This document shows positions 46,950 to 53,655 of a DNA stretch of 64,000 bases, one piece after another. The notes under the pieces were generated by a model. That model was not told the origin of the DNA and did no database searches. It saw nothing but the letters and a program-made list of their open reading frames with translations. Position 1 is the stretch's first letter. Each line of letters opens with the position of its first letter. The translations under genes and the position numbers were made by a program. Source of the stretch: Indioceanicola profundi (GTDB lineage Bacteria; Pseudomonadota; Alphaproteobacteria; Azospirillales; Azospirillaceae); NCBI RefSeq assembly GCF_003568845.1, contig NZ_CP030126.1, positions 1,701,001 through 1,765,000 of the forward strand. The letters run 5' to 3'.

Positions 46950-46989
46950 AAAGGCCCCCGCACCGTCCGGCGCGGGGGCCTTTCTTTTT
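46950..46989 (+). terminator. Rho-independent terminator after pyrE
   Basis: A 12-bp stem (AAAGGCCCCCGC / GCGGGGGCCTTT) with a 10-base loop and the run TTTCTTTTTC. Its A-rich left side also lets it serve the convergent chemotaxis gene. Confidence 0.9.
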
Positions 46990-47008
46990 CCGGGACCGGC
47001 CGCTTCCG

Positions 47009-48697
47009 TCAGGCGGAGCAGACCTGCGCCAGGAAGCGATCCACCTGCTTGCGCAGCTCGTCCGACTGGCGGGACAGGTTGCGGGACGCTTCCAGCATGC
47101 CATTGGCGGACTCGCCCGTCTCGTGGGCGACCTGCTCCAGGCTTTCAATGTTGCGGGTCACCTCCATGGTGCCCATGGAGGCCTGCTGGACGTTGCGCGC
47201 GATTTCCTTGGTCGCGCTGTCCTGCTCCTCCACCGCACCCGCGACCATCTCGGAGATGTCGTTGATCTCCCCGATGGTCTTGGAGATGGTCAGGATGGCA
47301 TCCACCGCTTCCTTGGTGGCGTCCTGCATGGTGGTGATCTGCGCCGCGATCTCCTCCGTCGCCTTGGCCGTCTGGTTGGCCAGGCTCTTCACCTCGGAGG
47401 CGACGACCGCAAAGCCCTTGCCGGCCTCACCGGCGCGGGCAGCCTCGATGGTGGCGTTCAGGGCCAGCAGGTTGGTCTGGCTCGCAATGTCGGAGATCAG
47501 CTTGACCACATCGCCGATCGACTGGGCACGCTGCGCCAGCGACTGGACGGTGCCGTTGGTCTTCTCTGCCGTGGAGGAGGCATCGCGAGCGATGCGGGCG
47601 GAGGTGTTGACCTGATTGCTGATCTCCGCCAGCGAGCCGGCAAGCTGCTCGGTCGCGGTTGCGACAGACTGGACGTTGGCGCTGGCCTGCTGGGTCGCCG
47701 CGGCGACGGCACTGGTCTGGGCGCGGCTTTCCTCGGCAGAGGCGGAGAGGTTTTCGGACGTGTCCTGGACACGGGTCGCGGCACCGGTCAGCTCCGCCAC
47801 CACGCCCTTGACCGAGGACTCGAAGTCGTTGGCGAGCTGCTGCATGGCCCGGCGCTTCTCCTCCGCCGCCTGGGCATCACGCTCCTCCTGCGCCTTCTTC
47901 AGGCGCTCCATTTCCAGCGCATTGTCCTTGAACACCTGCACCGACTTGGCCATGGCGCCGATCTCGTCACCGCGCTCGGTTCCGGTCACTGCGACCTGCA
48001 GATCACCGTCGGCCAGCTTGGTCATGGCGGTCTGCAGCGTGCGCAGGGGCGAACCGACAAGGCGGTGCAGAACGAAGACCAACAGACCCAGCAGGACGCC
48101 AAGAACGATCAGCGCCACCAGCAGGTTGCCGAAGATCGTTTCCCAGATGGCGCTCTCGAGATTGTCGCGGCTCCAGGCCACGGTCAGCGTGCCGACCTGA
48201 TCGCGGTTCGCGCCGGCCCGCACAGGCACGGAGACGATGAGGTGGGAGCCCACATCCGTCGCCGTCAGGTCCGTGACGGTGTTCGGGATCTTGTGATCCG
48301 TGAAAATCTGGGCCTGTCCGCTGTCCTGCGGCGGATACTGGTCCAGAAGCTCACCCTCATTGTCATAGACCTTGAGGTTGGAAAGGGCGCTCCCCTCGGC
48401 GTTGGCGGTTTCCGTATAGGCGTCGGAGACGGCCATCGCCTGCTTGAAGCGGACGGCGGCGGACATCTGGGCCGCCATCATCTCCGTCACCTGGGTCTGG
48501 GACTGGACAGACTGGTCCAGCATCGAACTGCGCATGAACGTCGCGCTCAGCAGGATGACGATGCCGAGCCCGATGATCACGGGACCGGCGACGGCAACTG
48601 TAATCTTCCGGCTGACCGACCAACTGGCGAACAACGCAGCCGTCGGCCCCGATGCGCCCTTGAGACGGCCCCCCATTCCCGCGGTGATCGTGTTCAT
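47009..48697 (-). CDS. Methyl-accepting chemotaxis protein
   Basis: 562-residue receptor. Two membrane helices ([21 protein letters not shown] and [20 protein letters not shown]) frame a ~140-residue periplasmic sensor. A HAMP domain follows, then a long coiled coil with the invariant tip [20 protein letters not shown] and [20 protein letters not shown]. The C-terminal end has no CheR-binding pentapeptide. The ligand is unknown. The ATG at 48697 is chosen because it directly precedes the first helix region; upstream codons lack support. Confidence 0.93.
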   Translation of the reverse strand: MNTITAGMGGRLKGASGPTAALFASWSVSRKITVAVAGPVIIGLGIVILLSATFMRSSMLDQSVQSQTQVTEMMAAQMSAAVRFKQAMAVSDAYTETANAEGSALSNLKVYDNEGELLDQYPPQDSGQAQIFTDHKIPNTVTDLTATDVGSHLIVSVPVRAGANRDQVGTLTVAWSRDNLESAIWETIFGNLLVALIVLGVLLGLLVFVLHRLVGSPLRTLQTAMTKLADGDLQVAVTGTERGDEIGAMAKSVQVFKDNALEMERLKKAQEERDAQAAEEKRRAMQQLANDFESSVKGVVAELTGAATRVQDTSENLSASAEESRAQTSAVAAATQQASANVQSVATATEQLAGSLAEISNQVNTSARIARDASSTAEKTNGTVQSLAQRAQSIGDVVKLISDIASQTNLLALNATIEAARAGEAGKGFAVVASEVKSLANQTAKATEEIAAQITTMQDATKEAVDAILTISKTIGEINDISEMVAGAVEEQDSATKEIARNVQQASMGTMEVTRNIESLEQVAHETGESANGMLEASRNLSRQSDELRKQVDRFLAQVCSA

Positions 48698-49014
48698 CTC
48701 CGATGTTCTCCTCGTGCTCAGCCTGCCCTGCCGTCGGACCTGAAGCTCTGGACGGCCCTTACCCGACTTGGCGGTATCTTTAGTATGGTTTATGCGCGCG
48801 CTCGACTTTGGGTGCAATCCTCCGGGGTTCTCATTAGCCCTAGCTTATCGTCTTGGGCCTTGTATCCAGTCGGTTGAGACTTGAACCCTGTCGTCACTTT
48901 CGCATAGCAGTACCCCTTAATGTAACTACATTTATGTAGGCACATAAGCTTTTCGGGGTGACGCAACGGCAGGAGTGCCCGTGCCGGGGCGTCGGCAGGC
49001 AACAGGAGGGTAAA
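48698..49014. promoter_or_regulatory. Divergent promoter region with a 14-bp palindrome
   Basis: About 320 bases between the chemotaxis receptor (minus) and a small secreted-protein gene (plus). An exact palindrome CTACATTTATGTAG lies at 48926-48939 in an AT-rich stretch, a likely site for a dimeric regulator. No other gene is supported here. Confidence 0.5.
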
Positions 49015-49329
49015 ATGAGAAAGCTGACCGCACTGGCCGTTCTGGCCCTGGCCCTTGGCATTCCGACAGCATCGCAGGCCGACTGCGTCCTCAGCGCGCC
49101 CCCGGTTATTCCGGACGGCGCCACCGCTCCCGAGGCGGACATGGTTGCAGCGCAGCAGGCGCTCCGGACCTACGTGACGGAGACCCAGGAATATCTCGCC
49201 TGCCTGGAGAATGAGAATCGCGGCCGCGCTGGCCGTGACTGGACGCGCGACTATAACGAGGCGTCGTCGCAGATGGAAAAGCTCGCCAGCGACTTCAATA
49301 AGCAACTGCGCGCCTTCAAGTCCCGCTGA
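49015..49329 (+). CDS. Small secreted protein of unknown function
   Basis: 104 residues with a clear signal peptide (KLTALAVLALALGIPTASQADC) and a polar, helix-prone mature part (ALRTYVTETQEYLACLENEN, then charged). Two cysteines (after the signal and near residue 60) could pair. The ribosome site AGGAGGG is excellent. I recognise no domain. A terminator follows immediately. Confidence 0.8.
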   Translation: MRKLTALAVLALALGIPTASQADCVLSAPPVIPDGATAPEADMVAAQQALRTYVTETQEYLACLENENRGRAGRDWTRDYNEASSQMEKLASDFNKQLRAFKSR

Positions 49330-49345
49330 GAGGGGCTACAGATAC

Positions 49346-49379
49346 AAACAACCGCTGCTTCCAGGAGCGGCGGTTGTTT
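49346..49379. terminator. Terminator hairpin between convergent genes
   Basis: A 14-bp stem AAACAACCGCTGCT / AGCGGCGGTTGTTT with one G-U pair and a 6-base loop, ending in a short T-run. It serves the small secreted protein gene and probably the convergent beta-lactamase-like gene. Confidence 0.8.
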
Positions 49380-49398
49380 CTTCAGCGGAACGATCCTT

Positions 49399-50670
49399 CT
49401 ATTCGGCGGCGGGCGCGTCCAGGGGCACGGCCTCTACCGACGGAATGGGCGGCGGCGTGGTGATGGGCGGAAGCTCAATTCCAGACAGATCGCCTCCTGC
49501 CTTGCGGGGCCTCGCCTGCTGCACCTCCAGATGACGGGCGACCAGATTCGGAAGCTCCGCCTCGTCCCATCGTTCGACCTCGGCGCCCAGGCGCAAAATC
49601 ACCAGATCGGCCCCGCGCGCCACATAGATCCGCTGCCCCCCATCGCCTGTCAGGAACACCGTATCGGGCTCCCGGAAGGCGGCGCTGGCCTGCAACGGCC
49701 CCTTGGGATCGAATGGCCATGCCAGGCGGACGCGGGTTCCGTCGTTCCTGGACCACGGCGTGGGCCGCTGCACATCGTCCACCCAAGGAGTGGACACGAG
49801 CGGCTGCCCCGCGACCGCTCCCCCTTCCAGAAGCAGAAGACCGATACGCAACCAATCGCGCGGAGTTGCTGCGAAGCAGCAGGTCAGCACAGGAGTGCCG
49901 TCCGCCCCCAGTCGCATCTCCGCCGTGCGCGCTCCCAGCGGCTGCCACAGCCGCTCCGACAGATAGGTCGGAAGAGGTTGACCCGCGGCACGGGCCAGGA
50001 CCAGTCCCAGAACCTGCATTTCCATGAGGTTTGGTGCGAACCGGGTCTCCGGCGCGGCCGCCAGCGGCGCTGACAGGGTCCGGGCCAAAGTATCGTCCAT
50101 GACCGGTTCGCCGGCAGGCAGATCCAGCCCGCTGGTGCCCTGCAGGAGCTGGCGCAGGGTAATCCGGCCCCGCGGGTCGTCCTTCCATTCCCCGATCCAA
50201 CGGACCACCGGGTCCTCGAGCGAGGGAATGTATCCATCACGCACGGCCTGTCCGGCCAGCAACGTCAGAAGCCCGGCCTGCAGCCCGCGCCCGTCCAGCC
50301 GGTCGAAAGGCTGAGTCGCTGCCCCGTAGAACTCCAGCTGCAACGCCCCGCCCTGCCAGATCAGCAGCGCCTCCGTCCCGGTGCGACGGGCGAAATCCAG
50401 CACCAGCCGTTCCCCTTCTGCGGTGAGGACCGCGCTTTCGGGAGCGGCGACGGGCATGATGCGTCCGGCGGTCCCGGGCACCTCCACTGTCGCCGGCCCG
50501 GCGGGCGCTGGCGGCGGAGCGATCGGCTCAGGCTCGGTCAGGTCGATGCGGACCGGCTGGCCGGATACGGGCTCCGGGGCTGTTCCAGGCTCCGTACGCA
50601 GCCAGAGGATCAGGCCAGCAGCGCTCAACAGCACGGCGACTCCGAATGCGGCAGGCAGGAAGCGCCTCAT
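49399..50670 (-). CDS. Beta-lactamase-fold protein lacking the catalytic Ser-x-x-Lys
   Basis: 423 residues of the serine beta-lactamase/class C family (PF00144). A membrane anchor (FGVAVLLSAAGLILWL) is followed by a Pro-rich linker. The fold is recognisable at ALLIWQGGALQLEFYG, PSLEDPVVRWIGEWKDDPRGRI (given as PSLEDPVVRW and ITLRQLLQGTSGLD), and ATPRDWLRIGLLLLEGG. Where the family has Ser-x-x-Lys, this protein reads RLDGRGLQAGLL. The Tyr-x-Asn box is also replaced (FAPNLMEM). It is therefore probably inactive, perhaps a binding or scaffold protein in the periplasm. Confidence 0.8.
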   Translation of the reverse strand: MRRFLPAAFGVAVLLSAAGLILWLRTEPGTAPEPVSGQPVRIDLTEPEPIAPPPAPAGPATVEVPGTAGRIMPVAAPESAVLTAEGERLVLDFARRTGTEALLIWQGGALQLEFYGAATQPFDRLDGRGLQAGLLTLLAGQAVRDGYIPSLEDPVVRWIGEWKDDPRGRITLRQLLQGTSGLDLPAGEPVMDDTLARTLSAPLAAAPETRFAPNLMEMQVLGLVLARAAGQPLPTYLSERLWQPLGARTAEMRLGADGTPVLTCCFAATPRDWLRIGLLLLEGGAVAGQPLVSTPWVDDVQRPTPWSRNDGTRVRLAWPFDPKGPLQASAAFREPDTVFLTGDGGQRIYVARGADLVILRLGAEVERWDEAELPNLVARHLEVQQARPRKAGGDLSGIELPPITTPPPIPSVEAVPLDAPAAE

Positions 50671-50698
50671 ATGTCACGCCTCCCCGACGCCGGGCTGC

Positions 50699-51115
50699 TC
50701 ACACTTCGCCGTGCCGGTACAGCGGGTAGGTCTGCACGTCCACCACCTCCCACCCGCCGGCGGACTGTTTGCAGAGAAAGCCGATCGAGTGCTTGTAAAG
50801 ATTCCCGCGGGTGATGACGGAGTGGAATTCCCGGCAGGGCCGATTCTCGTCGTCGAACCCGTCGCGAAGCACCTTCACCGCTCCGGCCAGACCGGTTTCC
50901 GGGCTGATCCACGGAACGGTGCGGTTGGGCTGAACGAGGAAAAGCTGGTCCATGGCAACCTTCAGCGCCTGCTCGTCCGGCGGCGTGAGGATGATGTCCG
51001 TCTGGACCACCGTAGGCACGGGCGGAGCCGGCGGCGCCGGCGGCTCCTTTGTGGCACACCCCGCCAGAAGACCCGCCAGGACAAGTCCGGTCAGGACCGG
51101 CCTGATCTGCGGCAT
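50699..51115 (-). CDS. 17-kDa surface-antigen-like lipoprotein
   Basis: 138 residues with a lipobox signal (MPQIRPVLTGLVLAGLLAGC) and a Pro-rich spacer. A small domain bearing VPWISPETGLAGAVKVL and ENRPCREFHSVITRGN resembles RT0821/Lpp0805-type surface proteins. The start at 51115 gives a normal lipoprotein signal; 51154 (MSRTASIRSF) is an alternative. It lies 28 bases upstream of the beta-lactamase-like gene and is probably co-transcribed. Confidence 0.7.
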   Translation of the reverse strand: MPQIRPVLTGLVLAGLLAGCATKEPPAPPAPPVPTVVQTDIILTPPDEQALKVAMDQLFLVQPNRTVPWISPETGLAGAVKVLRDGFDDENRPCREFHSVITRGNLYKHSIGFLCKQSAGGWEVVDVQTYPLYRHGEV

Positions 51116-51456
51116 CAAATTTTTGAAGGACCGGATGGATGCGGTGCGGCTCATGGCGGCCGAGAACTCTGAATGGTGACGTCCATCCCTCTTTGCCGCA
51201 GTCGACGCCCGTTGCGCAAGGGAGGGCACAAAATGATTGCAGCCCCCGATCCTTCCGATCCTGTCCGGCCGGCATCAGGAATGCCGCAGCCGCACTGTTC
51301 AATGCCATCGGAGCCACCCGCTGTTCTTTCGGGCGGTGACCTTATCGGGCGCATGTGCCCGAAATAGGGCACGCCCACGGATCAAAGCTGAAGCGGGTCG
51401 CCAGCGCGTCAACGGAGTGATAGTGCATTAGCTCCTGCATCGAGCCGGGTGAAGAA
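51116..51456. other. Intergenic region between divergent genes
   Basis: About 340 bases (300 if the longer lipoprotein start is used) that must hold the promoters of the lipoprotein gene and of the DUF523 gene. No distinctive operator was found. A GGGTGAAGAA ribosome site lies before the plus-strand gene. Confidence 0.4.
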
Positions 51457-51984
51457 ATGAAATCCATCCTCGTCAGCGGGTGCCTCCTGGGACGGCCGAT
51501 CCGGTACGATGGTCGGCCCAAGCTCCTCACCCATGCGCTGCTGGAGCAATGGCAGGCCGAAGGACGCCTTGTTCCGATCTGCCCGGAGCTCGCCGGAGGA
51601 CTGCCCGTGCCCCGACCACCGGCGGAGATCGCGAACGGGGCCGATGGTTCCAGCGTGCTGGATGGGCAAGCGGCCGTCATGGAGAAAACCGGGGGCGACG
51701 TGACCGAGGCGTTTCTGGATGGCGCGCGCAAAGCTCTGGAAACCGCGAGACTACATGGCTGCCGGTTTGCCCTGCTGACAGAGGGCAGCCCAAGCTGCGG
51801 TTCGGAATTCATCCATGACGGGCGCTTTGATGGATCGCGGCATCAGGGCTCCGGCGTCACCGCTGCGCTGCTCCGCCGCCATGGCATACAGGTCTTCTCC
51901 GAGGAGCGTATCGGTGAGCTTGCAGCGGCCCTGCACGCCACCACAAGCTTCGAAGGAGCTGGTCCAGGCTCAGCAACCGCCTAA
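51457..51984 (+). CDS. DUF523 family protein
   Basis: 175 residues with the conserved DUF523 elements: MKSILVSGCLLGRPIRYDG, VPICPELAGGLPVPRPPAEI, and the Cys-containing LLTEGSPSCGSEFIHDGRF with a late GSGVTAALLRRHGI. The conserved cysteines suggest a metal or thiol site. Its role is unknown. It ends 117 bp before the borosin-type gene on the same strand, so partial co-transcription is possible. Confidence 0.88.
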   Translation: MKSILVSGCLLGRPIRYDGRPKLLTHALLEQWQAEGRLVPICPELAGGLPVPRPPAEIANGADGSSVLDGQAAVMEKTGGDVTEAFLDGARKALETARLHGCRFALLTEGSPSCGSEFIHDGRFDGSRHQGSGVTAALLRRHGIQVFSEERIGELAAALHATTSFEGAGPGSATA

Positions 51985-52101
51985 CCATAGCGCGATCTCT
52001 AATACCTGTTTCGCAAAGAACAATCATCGCCTAACCTATCCGGGAATGCTCGATCGAGTTAACCAACGCGGTCGGTAGATTGCCAGGATAGGAGACGGAA
52101 G
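51978..52101 (+). promoter_or_regulatory. Leader region of the borosin-type gene
   Basis: The nonamer CGCCTAACC occurs twice, at 51978-51986 and 52028-52036, exactly 50 bp apart, in a relatively AT-rich stretch. A ribosome site (AGGATAGGAGACGGA) ends 2 bases before a double ATG at 52102 and 52105. The repeats are candidate regulator sites; no promoter boxes could be assigned. Confidence 0.4.
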
Positions 52102-53601
52102 ATGATGGACGGCGGCATCTCGCCCAAGTCCGCCCAGACGGAAGGGGCGGCAGCCGGCAAGGGACGCTTGACGATTGTGGGCTCCGGCATCAAGGCGGTC
52201 GCCCATTTCACCCAGGAAACGGTCGCGCACATCCGTGACGCCGACGTTGTTTTCTACAAGGTGATTGATGGTGCGTCCGCCGCGTTCATCCGTGACCTGA
52301 ACCCGAATGCCATAGACCTGTCCCAATATTATGGCGACGACAAGCGCCGACGCATCACCTACATCCAGATGGCCGAGGTCATGCTGCGGGAGGTGCGCGC
52401 CGGCAGGACCGTCGTTGGCGTGTTCTACGGTCATCCCGGGTTCTTCGTCGACCCGGCGCGGCGCGCGCTGGCGGTGGCGGCAAAGGAAGGCTATCCGACC
52501 GAGATGCTCGCCGGGGTGTCCTCGACCGACACGCTGTTCGCCGACCTTCGGATCGATCCTGCCCAGAGCGGGCTTCAGATGCTGGAGGCCACGGACCTGC
52601 TGCTCCGCAACCGGCCGCTCGTTACCTCCGGCCATGTGGTGATCCTGCAAGTCGGGTCGGTGGGCGATGCCGCCTACAACTTCGCGCACGGCTTCCGCAA
52701 CAACAAGCGGGCTATCCTGTTCGAGCGGCTGATCGAGACTTACGGCCCCGACCATGTCACCGTGCTTTATCTCGCGGCCTCCCTGCCCGGAGTAGCTCCG
52801 CAGCTCATCCGACGTCGGCTCAGCGCCTATCGCGATCCAGCCGTCCTGGCGTCGGTCCATCCGGCCAGCACCTTGTATATTCCGCCGGGAACCGTCCTGG
52901 ATACAGATCCGACCATGGCCGAGAAGCTCGGCGCGCAGTGGGTGCTGAATCCCGCCGCCGCCCGCCGCGCGCCGATCTCCGAGTACGGCCCGCTTGAGGC
53001 GGAGGCGGTGCAAGCCCTGGCGCAGCATGCGCGGTCTCCCCACTACAAGGCTCATCTGGCTTCGCCGGCATTGCTGAACGTCATCACGAAGCTGGCCCTG
53101 GACCCCGCGGCAAGCCGGGCGTTCGAGGATGCGCCGGAGCAATTCCTGGAGAATTTCCCCTATCTGACGGATGCGGAACGCAAGGCACTTCTGTCCCGCA
53201 ATGTCTCGCGGCTGGTGTCAGCCATGGTGGTGCCGAACCGCGGGGCTGCCTCGCCCGGCAATCCTCCGCCATCGGATTCCGACGTGTCGATGACGGAGGA
53301 GGATGCTCCGGAGGGCATGCCTCCAAGCGATACCGATCTGAACGTCACTGAGAACGTGCCCCCCAGCAATACCGATCTGCACATCACCGAAAATGTGCCG
53401 TCGAGCGATACGGACCTGAACGTCACCGAGAACGTGCCGCCCAGCGACACCGATCTGAGCGTTACCGAGGATGCACCGTCCAGCGATACCGACCTCAGCG
53501 TTACCGAGGATATTCCGATGAGCAATACTGACTTGCACATCACCGAAAATGTGCCGCCGAGCGATTCTGATGTCAGTGTCGCGGACGAGGACCAGCGCTG
53601 A
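52102..53601 (+). CDS. Borosin-type peptide alpha-N-methyltransferase fused to a repetitive core
   Basis: 499-residue protein. Residues ~21-285 form a SAM-dependent tetrapyrrole-methylase fold with the borosin signature: GRLTIVGSGIKAVAHFTQET; LSQYYGDDKRRRITYIQMAE (the tyrosines and arginines equivalent to the catalytic set of fungal OphMA); GVFYGHPGFFVDPARRAL; MLAGVSSTDTLFADLRIDP; ASTLYIPPGTVLDTDPTMAE. To my memory OphMA has nearly the same stretches. Residues ~315-370 (LNVITKLALDPAASRAFEDA ... FLENFPYLTDAERKALL) resemble a borosin-binding/leader helical domain. Residues 389-499 hold eight acidic repeats that I take as fused core units. If so, the enzyme would N-methylate its own tail. The repeats could instead be a structural tail. 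No protease or exporter gene is adjacent. Confidence 0.87.
   Translation: MMDGGISPKSAQTEGAAAGKGRLTIVGSGIKAVAHFTQETVAHIRDADVVFYKVIDGASAAFIRDLNPNAIDLSQYYGDDKRRRITYIQMAEVMLREVRAGRTVVGVFYGHPGFFVDPARRALAVAAKEGYPTEMLAGVSSTDTLFADLRIDPAQSGLQMLEATDLLLRNRPLVTSGHVVILQVGSVGDAAYNFAHGFRNNKRAILFERLIETYGPDHVTVLYLAASLPGVAPQLIRRRLSAYRDPAVLASVHPASTLYIPPGTVLDTDPTMAEKLGAQWVLNPAAARRAPISEYGPLEAEAVQALAQHARSPHYKAHLASPALLNVITKLALDPAASRAFEDAPEQFLENFPYLTDAERKALLSRNVSRLVSAMVVPNRGAASPGNPPPSDSDVSMTEEDAPEGMPPSDTDLNVTENVPPSNTDLHITENVPSSDTDLNVTENVPPSDTDLSVTEDAPSSDTDLSVTEDIPMSNTDLHITENVPPSDSDVSVADEDQR
53266..53598 (+). repeat. Coding tandem repeat: eight PxS[DN][ST]D[LV] units, mostly 39 bp
   Basis: Units begin at residues 389, 407, 420, 433, 446, 459, 472 and 485 of the borosin-type protein. 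From residue 407 to 484 the period is exactly 13 residues (39 bp, 53320-53553), with consensus PPSDTDLNVTENV. Variants are NTDLHITENV (third and seventh units) and DTDLSVTED (fifth and sixth). The first and last units share DSDVS. Third-position differences between units keep the amino acids, which argues for selection on the peptide. It is not a CRISPR array: there are no spacers and the frame stays open. Confidence 0.93.
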
Positions 53602-53655
53602 CGGCCGGAGGCGGCATTCGGTTCGCATGCTCGCCGGGGCCGCCTCTGTCATGGT

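Noticed and set aside
52036..53142. 368-residue open frame antisense to the borosin-type gene
   Set aside because: It is a shadow of a GC-rich coding sequence. It has no ribosome site or domain, and the plus-strand frame has clear family motifs.
53266..53598. CRISPR array or minisatellite
   Set aside because: Units are joined with no spacers, stay in one reading frame and conserve amino acids rather than bases.
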